Shown here: piece by piece, positions 1 to 13,640 of the stretch
Position numbering within the stretch: position 1 is the first letter of the stretch
Layout of the letters: each line of letters starts with the position of its first letter
DNA from: Paramacrobiotus metropolitanus
Lineage: Eukaryota > Tardigrada > Eutardigrada > Parachela > Macrobiotidae
Assembly: GCF_019649055.1 (NCBI RefSeq)
Contig: NW_026570305.1
Span: 434,001-498,000, forward strand
Length of the DNA stretch: 64,000 bases
Direction of reading: 5' to 3'
Made by a program: the position numbers and the translations under genes
Notes under the pieces: model-generated
What the model was told of the DNA's origin: nothing
The model's database searches: none
Seen by the model: the letters and a program-made list of their open reading frames with translations, nothing else

Positions 1-2
1 GT

Positions 3-2393
3 GCTGTAGTCGCATGGTCCTTTTGTGCTTTAGTCGCTTTGACAGCACCGGCACCAGCAGGCACTTTGCACTGCATGTTCCACGAGCTGGACTTTTGCGG
101 ATGGTACGGCATCGATAACGAAAGTTTAGCTTGGAGCATTGTGCCGTCCGGCAACAAGAACGAGACAGCAGCCGCAGTGTTTTGCTCCCGACTACCAGGG
201 CTACTGACCACGGCTACGGCTTACCTCATTAGCCCAAAAGCAACGTGCAGTCAGTGGGCCTTCTGTTTTTTCGAGGTAGGTGGTTGAGAACTGAGAAAGC
301 AAATATCTCCGGAGTACTCTACGTTTCTGTACAATAGGAATAACGCGATTGAGCAGGATTTTCGTTCTGCAGTTTGAATACCGATCTTCCCAGGGTTCGG
401 TAGTAGAAGTGCAGCTGTGGATGGCCTCAAACAAGACATCGTCAGCGCATTTAGCATGGGGAAGCGGACCGAACGAATTTCCGTTATACACCAGAGTTAC
501 CGTGAACTTGAGCAGTGCACCAGGAACATTCTGGCTGGTTTTGTCTACCACTTTCTTTGAGGACGCATCCAACGTTCAAGTCAGAAACTTCAACTTCTTT
601 GGAGACAACGGTGAGCACTAGCAGTCTTTGACGCAGGCAACAGGGCTTTCCGCTAATTCATTTAATTTACAATACTGCTTTATGGCAGGGAACGGGACGG
701 CTAAATCGGGTAAGACTGGATCGACTAGATTTATTTAAATGTTATGAAATTTACACGTCAGAAACTGTATGCGTGCATATCCTGCTTGCGTAGATTATGG
801 TTTCATTACGCTTTCTGGCAATATATTGGGAGGCCTTAGCATCCTGACCATTATAGCGGGTCTCCTGCTTTTTCGGTATTATCGTGCTCAAGTAAGTAAT
901 CTCGTACAATTATAATTTAATAGTGTTACAGTGGCAAGTAAGCCTGTTAAATATAAAAGGGAGTTGAGGAATGGTTAGAAAATGCTGCGAAAAATGGGTT
1001 AACAGAAAAGAAATACACATCACCAGAAAGTAAACTAGTAATGGATTTACTGTTCATTCCAGCGGGATTACTGCAAACGATTGTATAACTGTGAAGTACA
1101 TCCATTCTTATTCGAAGAACTGGAAATCCCGAGCAGCTCGATAACTCTTTGTTAGTGCTGGGAAATAACATATAAGTTACATGCTTAACATATAAGTTAT
1201 ATGTTTGACCTTTAGTGAACAAGGAATTAAGAAGGAGCCACTTCTGTCAAGTGGGACTGGCACGAATAACAAAACTGCACACGAAACACTTCGTTCTTGA
1301 GAACACAACCGTTGTCGTCAAATTTTTGTTGGATAAATGCTCTCAAGAAGAGGAGCGGTACTTTCTAGCGGAAATGGCAGCCTTCATGATGGTGGGCAGG
1401 CACAAGAATATCGTCAGTTTAATTGGGGTGATTCTTAAAGGTATCCGCATTCACACCAAGAGCGAAGATACTAATCATAAAATACGATCACATCTGGAGG
1501 CAGACATCAAGTTATATAATCCCTGTTGCTTGTGGTTAGCATCAATATGTTTTGCAGGCCGTCCGATGATTGTTATGGAACACTGTGCTAATGGATCCTT
1601 ACTTGAGCATTTGCAAAAGAAAAACAATTATGTTGGCCTGAAAATGGTTGGATCCGTTCATACGATCCAAAAGACAGATTTGCACAATGTTTCTTCTCGA
1701 GACGAGCTGCAAAGTTTGCTTTCGATCGTATACCAAGTTGCAGCCGGAATGGAGTTCCTATGTAGTCGCGGCTTTCTCCACCGCGATCTCGCCGCACGCA
1801 ACGTACTTCTGGACTCCAGTCTTACGGCTAAGATAGGCGATTTTGGTTTGGCCAGAAATGACAGTGAATACATCTTGCAGCGGCAGAATGTACGAAAACT
1901 ACAGAGTTTTGTTTGAGAAAAATTCGAGAGTATTATGCATGAAATGGCACGTAAGTGTCACAGAAGCCGAGTTAACCCTTTTTTCTGTAATCCAGGTGCT
2001 TCTTCCGCTTGGTTGGATGGCTCCGGAGGCACTGGTGCCAATGGAAGGCCGTTACTGTGAGAAAAGCGATATCTGGTCTTTTGCCGTACTTTTGTGGGAG
2101 TGTTTTACATTCGGCCGGTCTCCGTATGAGCAACAGTTTCCACAAGGACTTCAGTTGGATGTTCTTCTGGAATTCCTTGCGAGGGGTGAACGACTAGTAC
2201 TTCCTGGTGTCTGCCCACACTGGATGTAAATACCACCTGCATTTTGCAATCTTTGGCAAACAACACGGACCCTGAATCTTTTTTTTACAGGAACACATTG
2301 GTTTCCAGCTGTTGGGAATTTAATCCAGCAGACCGGCCAACGTTTAGCGAAATCCTAAAGAAAATCAACCAAACCTGGATAGTTTATTTATAA
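3..2393 (+). CDS. Receptor tyrosine kinase with one MAM domain (5' end just outside window)
   Basis: Probable single-pass receptor that signals by tyrosine phosphorylation. Inferred exons are 3-275, 373-610, 689-709, 794-891, 1063-1150, 1216-1440, 1558-1889, 1996-2225 and 2291-2393; all junctions keep phase, giving about 535 residues. The window opens inside a signal peptide ([19 protein letters not shown]), so only a few codons are missing. The ectodomain is a single MAM-like domain ([11 protein letters not shown] near its start), shorter than in ALK-type receptors. A membrane helix ([17 protein letters not shown]) lies at about 800-880. The kinase domain has [26 protein letters not shown] and a C-lobe [12 protein letters not shown]. 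Oddity: the glycine-rich loop is degenerate ([13 protein letters not shown]), while the Lys, catalytic Asp and DFG remain. The kinase call is secure; the ligand and exact subfamily are not. Confidence 0.85.
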
Positions 2394-3248
2394 TTATTAC
2401 ATTTTTGGAGACTGAGGAGTAAATCTCGGAATCTGTTGGAACTTGTGGTTTTCAGAAAGCCGTGAAATACATTGTCAGCGTCCAAATGTATTTTGTCATC
2501 ATCCATGCCACGGAAGACTAAACCTTTTTAGCTGGCCTCTAGGTGCAAAGTTTAGCCGCGTGTGCAGTCTCTAAGCTTTACTGCTAAAATTTCCAAACAG
2601 TACGAGCACATCAGACACGCTAAAATATTAACGAATTTTCACGGATTGACCTACACGAGTGTAGGAAAATTGTATTTCAATGTCTACATAAATTTGTATA
2701 TTACAAAAACTACACTGTAGTTCCGAAATTATTATAAGAATTACAATTTTTGTCTAGATTGGCTGTTTTACCATGCGGAGAAATAACGTTGCCGCAAAAA
2801 ACTGCGATGATTACTTATATTTTCCAAGCCGGTTTTTAACGATGATAAATGTTTGCCTTAGGGGATAAAGCAAACGGCTTTACCAGTAGGAGCACAAGGA
2901 GCACAAGTTGGCGCTATCAATTTACTAAGCCTGCTAAAATAAACTGATTTAGGTAACTGTGAGCTTTTTAGCATGTAAAATAAGCATCGCCATGTTCCGC
3001 TGTGATTTCTGTACGTTTATTGTGTACATTGCACTCTGCACTCCTGCCTCAACGAAAACAATCCGTAATCTACCAGAAAGTATGTAAAATCATACTAACC
3101 TAATCAGAGAGTATGCATTTATACGCAATCACAGTGCATTTCAGAAATGTTACTGCGGTCGGCATGGCTGCAATATTGCTCTTTAAAATACATTGACATA
3201 TGTATTTACAATTGAACGTTCTTAGCTTGCATTGTTTTCATCGTGCAG
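2394..3248. other. Intergenic, no gene seen
   Basis: This AT-rich stretch lies between the kinase stop and the first recognisable astacin exon. I see no conserved coding signal on either strand. It may hold the kinase 3' UTR and the upstream exon or promoter of the astacin-LRR gene, whose signal-peptide exon I could not find. Confidence 0.5.
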
Positions 3249-6200
3249 ACTGGAGAGACTTCATTGATCCGGAGATTTTGGCAAACAGTGATGATTAAGA
3301 ATTTACCCGCTATGACAGCGATCTTCCGGAAGGGGACATTCTGGGACTGCAAACGCTGCAAGTAAGCCAGATAATTATTCGTAGCACATTCTGCGCATGT
3401 TGTCGGTTTCTGTAAAATTTAACACACGTTTGTCAAACAATGCAAGTTACAAAACTCGGTTCGAAGTTCGAACGAAGTTTTCAAAAAACTACCAACAGCA
3501 TATTTCGCGTGCATACATCATATAACCTTTTGCAGCTTGAACATGGAGCAGCAAACGCTGCCAACGATGCCAATTCTTTCTGGCCCAACAACACAATTCC
3601 CTATGAATTCTCCAAAAAGCAAAACGCGTTAATATTAGAGGCTTTTCGCAAAAGACACCATAACCATACCTTAACCATACCTTATCGTGTAGCTAGACAC
3701 CGCCATCGGAGTGACAGTGTACAGGATACCTTAAAACCAGCGCAGTTGTTTTCTAGAGGTCTTCGTATTTATTTTTTTTCTCGTGCTACACGGTATGGCA
3801 TCGTTTGGAACATCAAAATTCAAGTTCTCCGATGTTTTCTGTGCTAGAAAAGCTTAGCTCTAACGAAGTTAAAGTGTATGGGAACTAAGAGGAGCCTTTG
3901 GAAGTCAGCTACCATACAACGAATTTGTATGGTATCCGCACTTACCATACGCTCGCACTTAACCATAGCGTATGGTTAAGTGTAGTGCTATGGTTAAGTG
4001 GAGCAGTTGCGAAAAATGTCTAATATTAAATGAGTGAGGAACACAACCAATTTCTGGCGTTGTTATAAGAAGAAGATGTCGTAGTGCGAGTAGTCTGCAG
4101 CATTGTTTTTGCCGAGCAGGCATTCATTCAGTCGTTTGTACTGTAGCGCCCAAGGAAATGCAAATTATTTTGGAGTCGATGCGAATAATAAGTTTTCTTT
4201 CCGGCAACTGCGTCAGATTTGTGGAGCGCACTAGCGAAGAAGATTATATCAGCTTCCAAAAAGGATTGCAGTCAGTAATTCGATTTCACCGGTTTTCGGA
4301 TATGTGTCAATCGTTATCAAGAATATAATTTACTAGTTGCTGGTAGATGCATGTCGAATATCGGTCGCGTTGGAGGAAAACAGGCGGTGGTATAGCCGGC
4401 TTGTCTGAAACAGCACGGCGATGTCCAACACGAACTGATGCATGTGATGGGTTTCTTTCACGAACATTCACGAGCCGACAGAGACGACTATGTTAAGATC
4501 ATCTGGGATAACATTGCCAAAAGTAAGGTTGATTAAAGCCCTGAGTCTCTATGTGATTTTCGTTACCTTCTTTAGGCGACAAGGATCAGTTTGCCAAGCA
4601 CGAGGACGGAAACACTTACGGATTGCCATATGACTACGAATCGGTCATGCATTACAAGCACAACGCCTTTGCCAAAGACAGCAGTATTCCGACTATTCTT
4701 CCCACAACCAGAAAAGCCAAGATTGGACAAAATAAAGATCTGAGTCCTTTGGATGTTGTCAGAATACACCGGCGATTTCGATGTGCGATTGCAGACCCAA
4801 AAACCTTTGCAGGTAAGTACGCGTATCCTTTACGGTTTTACCCAACAAACTTTAGGTTGGACACCTTGAACATATCTTTTCCTTCCTGTGCTTTGTGTTT
4901 ATAGGTAGCGACAATAAAAACGAAAAACCGAATAATTGTCCGGTTACTGAGCCAATGAACAATGATCAGTGCGAATGCGAATGCAGCTTAGGTACGTTAC
5001 TAGGTGGTGCCACAAAAGCGACTTTGCCTGTGGAATGCGCCGTAATTCGTTAGAACTTAGAAGTAAACCTATTAATAATTTCTGCACCGAATATTCTGAG
5101 CGGCGCGACGCTGGCTGGTTAAAATTGGTATTTTAATTTGTGCATCAAGTACTATCGACCCCGCTGTTCGTTGTGACCGCGCGGCAGGCTAGAATAACTC
5201 TTAAACGTCTTAATGCAATGGGTGATTCAATTTCGAATTTGCTAACGCTTACCGAAACCTCCAATATGCTGTCGAAAATTAGCGTAAGTACAACTGTATT
5301 AAGTACTATGAATATGGTTTGCAGAGGATGGCGAAAATAAAGAGACAGTTCTTGCGTCGGACACTTTCCCGCAGTATTCTCATGAACCAATGACCGTAGA
5401 ACAGTGTGGGCACCAGTTTACGACCAACTGCAACATTCCGAAATTTACACCTGATAATTGCACCGTTACTCAAGGACTTACCATCAATTGTAGCACATTC
5501 GCCAGTTCTGCAGAAATTCGACAAATCAGCGCCGGAATATCTACAGCCCCACTAAGGGCAGTCGGGATTGCGCTGTATGATGGTGATCAAATAATCTTCA
5601 AAAATTTTGAAACAGTCCGGCACCTGGTGGCGTATTTCCAAATCAAAAACTGCATTTCCAGTCGCACCGTCCAAAAGCTGGCCGTACTCCGCTTCTCCAG
5701 TTTGTTAGAATTCGAGATGAAAGATTGCTACGGATTGGAGATCATGAAAACTGACTTCAGCCAAACGACGAAGCTCAAAGTGATTACTTTCACAAATACT
5801 ACTATTCAGATACTGGATAAAGGCACATTTACCGATTTGCCGTATCTACGCCTGCTAACCCTAGAGCTCGGCATGCAAACCATGGATGTTTTTAGGAGAG
5901 CCATTCGTAATTTCTTAAAAAGGCTTCACTGTGGCTGCGAATTTCAGTGGTTCCGTGAATGGTGGGACACGAATCGGCAGTTGCTGCGAAAAGCCGGTTC
6001 AGGCGAGGTGTACTTTATTCCAGATTCATTCAGGAGCTCAGCTTTTAGAAAAGAGGACATTTATTTGCCTATCGACTGCTCAGTAAATCCATTTCCTTCC
6101 GCCCCATCTTTCATCGATCACAAGCAATACAGGTTCTCAATCAACGTACCGGACTGTAAGTACGACAAAAGACTAATCTCACAATATAACATGTTTGTTT

Positions 6201-7853
6201 TAAGAAAATTATGAATTTTTTTACAAACTTTTATTGGCAATACAAAAATAATATAAACTTTATTGAGACTGGTGAAACAAAAACAGTAATGGTGCACTAA
6301 CATTTTGTCATTTATGACACGCGAGTTCCCCTGACCTTTGTTTTCCGACAGTTTGCTGACCAAGATATTGCCGATTCTCACTACGACAAATTGATGTTCG
6401 ACAATTCGCTTACATGCGAAATCCTGGGTTTTTTATCATCATAATTTTTTAAAAAGCAGCGGCTTGCCTTTACTGGCCACTGGTCACTCGAAATATTATC
6501 GCATTGCATTGGTTTGTTAATTTGTGGCTCATTTGCAAATTTCAATGCATAGCGTTAGGAAGCAATTGCACGAATTCTCAAGAAAGCAGCGTACCCCCGG
6601 GTTACAAACTAAGCTGATTACTCGGAATTTGAACCTATCCATCCATTTAGATTATTTTTGTTTCACGAGGCGCGTGTGTCTTGAACACTGTCTAGATATT
6701 TTTTATGTAGTGGTTTGTTTGCCCTTTGTGGTCAGTCAGAAAAGGGGAAGGTTGTTACGGGAAATTCTTTGGTCAGTCCATAAAATACTATGGTCAAGCA
6801 AATCGTCGATGTTCACCCTAGGTGATGGTCTTCTAGAAAGCTGTCGATCAGCGATCTGTCGTTTCAAAAAATTAGGTAAAGGTTTTGGGGGTCAGCAAGC
6901 ATCGGTGTTGGCTTTTGCCGTAATCCATGTACAGTAGTACTAATAACTACTGGCTTGCGTGATGAATTTCCTAAACTCGTACAAAAATTTTACTTCCAGT
7001 TTCAGGTATCGATATTGGCAAATCACATTGTTCGGATAAACTAGGGACCTCCAAAGATGCATTTGTTGCTTTTTCCACCGATCCGATGACTGCCGAGGAG
7101 TGCGATGCTCAGTTCACGGACAACTGTGCGCCTCTTTATACAAAAAGCGAATGCATGGAGACTCAGTCGGTGCGGATCAGCTGCAACGAAGAAGCCAACT
7201 CAGAAGAAATCAAGGGCATGCTCTCAGCTATCAAGAAGGCACCCTTGCGTGCTGTTGCCTTTGTTTCATACGACAATTCAGAACTCTCATCGACTGATCT
7301 TGGTGAGGTGGGCAAGCAGATTATAATTTACAGCCTTTTCAACTGCACCGGCCCAAGAACAACAGGAAAACTCCGCAAGCTGTCCATGCCCAATCTTTTA
7401 AGTTACAATTTGAACACATGTTTCGACTTACATGTAAAAAGAGAGGATTTTGATTCTTCTCAGAAATTGCGAATGATTGCTTTTGGAAATTCTACAATCC
7501 GTACTATCGAAAGCGATACTTTCTCTCAGCTACCAGCACTGCGCATACTGTCATTGGAACTCGGGATCAGAAAGGTGAAAACCTTTAGCGCGGACACGAA
7601 AGATTATTTGTTTCGACTTCACTGCAGCTGCGAGTTTTTCCAATTCCGCATATGGCGAAGAAGCAACAAGCAATTACTTCGAATGGCTGAGAGAGGAAAA
7701 ATATTTTGGTTTCAAGCCAGCTACCGAAGCTCCGAGTTCCAGCCAGGCGACGTTTATGTGCCAGTTGATTGTTCTGCAAAACCTTTTCCGCCTGGACCAC
7801 GGTCCATTAATTTTGCACAGATTGAATATTCATTGAATGAACCTAGCTGCTGA
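3249..7853 (+). pseudogene. Astacin metalloprotease joined to two LRR modules, catalytic part decaying
   Basis: Exons recognised: prodomain 3249-3361 (DLPEGDILGLQTLQ); start of catalytic domain about 3535-3650 (SFWPNNTIPYEF); about 4148-4270 (NCVRFVERTSEEDYISF); zinc-site exon about 4350-4522 ([20 protein letters not shown]); Met-turn exon 4576-4812 (ESVMHYK); Cys linker 4905-4991; LRR module 1 5325-6155; LRR module 2 7000-7853. From the zinc-site exon onward every intron phase matches, so the LRR modules belong to the same gene. Each module has a Cys-rich cap, two or three LRRs and an LRRCT-like cap (LHCGCEFQWFREW and LHCSCEFFQFRIW). Damage: an extra TAA in the prodomain (3296-3298, absent from the related copy near 46.8 kb), an in-frame TAG at about 4391-4393, and a disrupted exon near 3650. 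The 3' half is open and could still be expressed from another start. The family is sure; functionality is doubtful. Confidence 0.65.
3650..4000. repeat. Cluster of CCATAC / TATGG repeats and a palindrome inside an astacin intron
   Basis: CCATACCTTA-type words recur. CACTTAACCATA (3956-3967) pairs perfectly with TATGGTTAAGTG (3971-3982) around a 3-base loop, and a further TATGGTTAAGTG follows. The cluster lies beside the place where the astacin exon loses its expected splice donor, so it may be a small inserted element. Confidence 0.5.
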
Positions 7854-8414
7854 TAATGGACGTTTGTCCAGTGCAGTTAGTACAAGCTGTACAACATTAG
7901 CACGGCTTGTTTCTAATCTGCCGATGCCATGCAACATTAAATTGTGTGAATATCAACGCTGGTGTTTGGGCTTGGGGTTATTATATAATTTTGGGTGCTT
8001 GCAATCTGCCAACGTTTGCTGGTCTCTTCGGACAACGGAGATCTCAGTATCATGTTAGTGAATTGCTATGCTGCTTGCTCAAATTTTGTCAGACATTCGC
8101 ATCCATTGTTGAATGGTACTTGTTCGATGGCTGTAACAAAATCTGCTTTGTAAAACATGTTTTTACTGTAATGCGGTCGCCGAAGCATGTTCTGCTGCTG
8201 CATTTTCTCGTATAGCAATTCATGTTGGCAACTTTTTCTGGATGCGTACCATACATTCGATGCCTACGTTGTAATTTAAATTAAATTTCCAATTTTTTCA
8301 GGTACTCGGTTAGGGTGCTTTATATGCTAGTATGACCACAGTGTATTTATTTATTTCTTCAACAATCATCTCTGCTGATTCCGCCATCGTTCAAACGAAA
8401 ACAATCAAGCTTCG
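7854..8414. other. Intergenic between convergent genes
   Basis: This contains the 3' flank of the astacin-LRR gene and the 3' flank of the minus-strand crystallin-like gene. Short open frames here have no recognisable motif and are treated as chance. Confidence 0.5.
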
Positions 8415-8831
8415 TTATGCACATGAACATTTGACCGACTGACAGTTGACAGAGAATGTGAAGTACCCCAAATTCGTGCCGGCGGCGGCGAAGGATGCCG
8501 AGCACGACTGTTGTCCACTATTATCCCTGGTATACATGGCCAGCGTGCATCCAGGCACCACTACAGCTGACTTGAGCCTGCCCTGATCGGCCGAACTGAA
8601 GTGTCCATCGTGGTTCTTCTTGATGGCGACGCTTTGCCCCGCGAAATTTGACTGATGATACAGTATGGCACAAACATCAGCCTCGATTACGGGATGTACG
8701 GAAGGCTGGGTTGGGAAGCTTGGAAATGTGGGGAAAGTGAATGGTTTCCAGGTGGGAAACTGAAAGTTGGCGGGGGCTGCGCTGGTATAACAAAATACAA
8801 CGCAAACAGCAATAAAAATTCGCGCTGCCAT
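8415..8831 (-). CDS. Secreted stand-alone beta/gamma-crystallin-like protein
   Basis: Single-exon frame of 138 residues. It opens with a signal peptide (MAARIFIAVCVVFCYTSA, cut near AAPA), followed by a short Pro/Phe-rich segment with PTWKPF, FPTFPSFPT and similar words. The rest is a Greek-key-like domain: ILYHQSNFAGQS, then DQGRLKSAVVVPGCTLAMYT, ending in CQSVKCSCA. The same domain, with the same Cys pattern and CxC end, forms the C-terminus of the astacins at 9841-11405, 20351-21802 and 23765-25434. Known family members are structural, Ca2+-binding or recognition modules; here it is probably an extracellular partner or competitor of the astacin tails (inference). The start codon is the first ATG after a TATA box about 90 bp upstream. 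Confidence 0.75.
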   Translation of the reverse strand: MAARIFIAVCVVFCYTSAAPANFQFPTWKPFTFPTFPSFPTQPSVHPVIEADVCAILYHQSNFAGQSVAIKKNHDGHFSSADQGRLKSAVVVPGCTLAMYTRDNSGQQSCSASFAAAGTNLGYFTFSVNCQSVKCSCA

Positions 8832-8921
8832 TGCGAAACGTTGGATGCAGTTAGAAGATGTAAACTAGTAAAACTTCAAAAGCAGGAAACTGATTCGGAA
8901 ATACAGCTACAAACCTGATGT

Positions 8922-9085
8922 CTTTATACGTTCGCCGTTAAGTGTACCGTTATCTATACGGATGTGAATGAAAAAGCAATATAATTTTAATGCCTGCATG
9001 CTTTTACTAGAAACGAACGCAGGTTGCGTTTACACATGCGGTAGTACTGCTGGGAAATAACGTTACTCACCGGCATTATCTTATC
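8922..9085 (-). promoter_or_regulatory. TATA box and GATA site of the crystallin-like gene
   Basis: On the minus strand a TATAAAG lies at about 8922-8928, and a GATAAG (CTTATC on the plus strand, 9080-9085) lies further upstream. The arrangement resembles the astacin promoters in this window. Confidence 0.45.
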
Positions 9086-9711
9086 ACAGGTCTGGATATC
9101 CCAGACGTTGAACTAGCGGCCAATCAAGTCTTCTTGTAGTTTTACTAAGGTAATCTGACATTTTGTGGGCTATAAGCGTATCAGCTTGCTCATCCACTCA
9201 CGACAGTTCCAAGCCACGTTTCATCGAAACCATTAAAATGCCGGGATGTAAATAAACGACTTTTCCCGTTTTCATGTGCCGTTTTTGAAATCCAGATTAC
9301 TTAATAACGAGAAGAAAAGGTTCATCGTAAAAATTTGACAGTATCGATTTAGCGCGCTTTAGTTCGTAAAATAATACAATATGCTGCAAAGAAAATCTGA
9401 GAAATATAGAAACTTGTAGAACAAAATAACTGTAACATGAATTTGGTTCTTTCAGAGCCATTCGAAATATTGTCAAAAAACACTCTTAATTTGCAATTTT
9501 CTTAACCATCTAAACCCGTAAGATTAATTCATTAGTTCAGATTAGATTTGGATTTTGGGCCACTCCGCTTCATATCGGTCAAAAACAATAATTTAATTAT
9601 TCTTCGCAGATGCGTTTCGTGTCAGATTGAAGAGACACTACTTTGCATTTGTCTTTGTATGACAATGACATTGACAGTCAGCCACAGTTCATTGTTTGTA
9701 CTGTCACCGGC
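9086..9711. other. Intergenic between divergent secreted-protein genes
   Basis: This AT-rich stretch lies between the minus-strand crystallin-like gene and the plus-strand astacin. No coding signal is seen; it is likely a shared upstream regulatory region. Confidence 0.45.
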
Positions 9712-9787
9712 GATAAGATTTCTGTCACATGATACGTATTAGCGTTATTAGACATCCTTATCCGACATGTAGACAATATTATAAAAG
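9712..9787 (+). promoter_or_regulatory. Astacin promoter: two GATA sites and TATA box
   Basis: GATAAG lies at 9712-9717, its reverse CTTATC at 9758-9763, and TATAAAAG at 9780-9787. The coding start is 54 bases after the TATA box. GATA factors drive gut genes in many invertebrates, so intestinal expression is a reasonable inference. Confidence 0.5.
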
Positions 9788-9840
9788 GAGGCGTAAAGAA
9801 TAACAGGTTAGCATACGCATATTTCCTTTTAAGCAGTAAC

Positions 9841-11405
<1,565 letters not shown>

Positions 11406-11471
11406 AATAATGTGTTGTACTGAGTGTGGGAAAAATGTACACTGTTTCTTAACAAAACTGCAACGAAAAGG

Positions 11472-11502
11472 AATAAAATATAAATGAATGTTATGAAATA
11501 AA
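11472..11502 (+). terminator. Polyadenylation signals of the astacin gene
   Basis: AATAAA occurs at 11472-11477 and again about 25 bases later, 70-100 bases after the stop codon. Confidence 0.5.
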
Positions 11503-12386
11503 ATTAATGGCGCTGCACGATTCTCACGCTCTGGAAATCGAGTTGTTTCCAGTATACTGAACTGGGCAAAAGTTCAGATGCACATTTACTTTGAACAAAA
11601 TTGTCTGGCTGTGAATCTATTTAATCAACACGCAGAAGTGTTTTTACGCAGTTCTGACAAGGAAATATTATTTCGACAATTTTAATGACAGAATGTTGGA
11701 TATGGAAAGTTGTATCGGCCTTCCGTCATAAAATTTCAGCGGAAAAACTAGATGTTGAACAACTGACAGTTTGAACGGTGTCTAGAAAAACAGCACAAAA
11801 AATAAAGCTTTTGCAGCTCAAAAATAAGTGTTTTATACAACATGTTATTGCCAAAACAGTGCATTATGTCAAAATCTTTTAAAATGTACTCGTATTTCTA
11901 ACGCTCACTAACAGCAATTAGCATGAAGTGGTGGCGAAATACTGAACCTTTTGTTGAACCAACTGACCCATTGTTTCATTATGATTCGCGATAGTCATGG
12001 ACTCATGATAACCGATGAAAAGTCATAAGCGGACTTCAAAATGGGCTAAAATGCTGTAATTGACGGGTGCTTTGAAATTTACTGCCGCTTCATTCCAGTC
12101 TTCTGCAAGATATTCGGTTGCAGCTTTCATCTCCAGAAATCTTACAATTTAGTTCAACCGGATCTGATGTGCTTCACGCAATACGTAATGTAAACAAGCG
12201 GCACGCGTCTTAACTAACAGGTTAAGAAGGACGCCATTGTCTTATGTTTGCTTTTGGGTTGCAGCCAGATAATTATTAAACAGATAACACAAGTGATGAC
12301 GGCATTCTTCAACATGAAAGCAAATTTCCGGTTGGATTTGCTGCCAACTGATATTTGAAAGCATCCAGAGTGAGTCGATCGCCCAA
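11503..12386. other. Intergenic, no gene seen
   Basis: No coding or repeat signal is supported here. The minus-strand frames at its right edge lack motifs and overlap the promoter of the next gene. Confidence 0.45.
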
Positions 12387-12392
12387 TATAAA
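12387..12392 (+). promoter_or_regulatory. TATA box for the cysteine-repeat protein
   Basis: TATAAA lies about 150 bases before the start codon. The small paralogue at 17.3 kb has TATATAAA about 180 bases before its start. Confidence 0.35.
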
Positions 12393-12539
12393 CCAACGCG
12401 GCAAATGTGCAATATACCCGTACTCGAGCATCAAAGCTGATCGACCGTCTGAAAGATTTCCATAACAGTAGCAACAGCTTCTACGTAATCGCGGGGTTAA
12501 ATAATTCTCCGGTGTTTTTGAGTTAGATCGCGTAAAGAA

Positions 12540-13640
12540 ATGCGGCTGTTTGTCATTTATGCTCTCGCTTTTGCGGCACTCTGCGGTAAGTACAAGGCAT
12601 ACCCGGAAAAAATGCGATATATCCTTAATTTCTCCTTTTTCCCGCAGACGTTTCTTTCTGTATGGTAGAATTACGATATCCATTAAAAGTAAGCAAACGC
12701 TTACAGTAATTAATTCTTTAGGTAGCCAGATTATTGCAGACGCCGCTCCACGTTCCAGTGGAGGAACAATTATCGCCGGAGCTGTTTCCTTTACCACGGC
12801 TTACGTATGTAACAACGTGTTCTCCACCACTCCTAACCCAGCATGCTACTTCCTCACTCCGGCGGTCAACGGACTATCCACCGGAACTCCAACGACTAAC
12901 GCTCCAGGGGCGACCTTCACGTGCAACGGAGTCACCCAATCAACACCCAACCCGGCCTGCATTTACCAGACGACACCGATGGGCATCGCGTACCAAGGCT
13001 TCCTTACCGCGGGAGTGCAGTACCAGTGCGGCGGAACAACGTCCGCAACGTATAATCCGGAATGCACGTATAACACTGCGCCGTCAAACAATATCCTAGT
13101 CGGTACAATCGGGAATGTCTACCCAACATATTCCTTTGTGTGCAACGGACAAACAACAAACACGTACAATTCATTATGCACCTATCCTTACCAAGCCGTC
13201 AACAATGTCTTTTACGGTACTTCGCAAGCCGGCGTTACCCAAATCTGGACGCCTCCCACGTTTGTGTGTAACGGTGTGACGTCCTTCTTACCGAGTCCGG
13301 CGTGTCACTACCTGACGCCACCGGTGAACAACGTTTTTACCGGCACCACGGGCACACAGTGCCATTCGCCATGTAAGAATCAGACATCTTCTGTCAGAAT
13401 AGTCGTAATAAAACTTTGACTTTTGCAGGCCCTTCGTCCAGCGTGTTAATCTGTATCCCCACTGGAGGCAGTAAGTTTACATCACCCTAGTTTCGAATCA
13501 ATGGAAATAGCGAAGTGTATAATTGTCTTTGCGGAACTTTGTTGTGTTTAAGCTGTCTCGATGCTATAAGACTGTTTTCTTTGGTCGTTACAGCCACTGG
13601 TTCACCAGGCGTCGTTATCGGCACCCCCGTCCAAGGCTAA
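12540..13640 (+). CDS. Secreted protein with about five cysteine-pair repeats
   Basis: Exons 12540-12585, 12722-13372, 13429-13470 and 13594-13640 give 261 residues in consistent phase. The signal peptide is MRLFVIYALAFAALCG. The body is a chain of about 43-residue repeats rich in Thr, Asn, Pro and Gly, each with two Cys about 12 apart: CNNVFSTTPNPACY, CNGVTQSTPNPACIY, CGGTTSATYNPECTY, CNGQTTNTYNSLCTY and CNGVTSFLPSPACHY. The end reads SPGVVIGTPVQG. I do not recognise the family. The repeats, lack of charge and signal peptide suggest an extracellular structural or mucus-like protein (inference). It shares the 46-base first exon, the 42-base penultimate exon and the PGV/GTP ending with the gene at 17273-18046. 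Confidence 0.7.
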
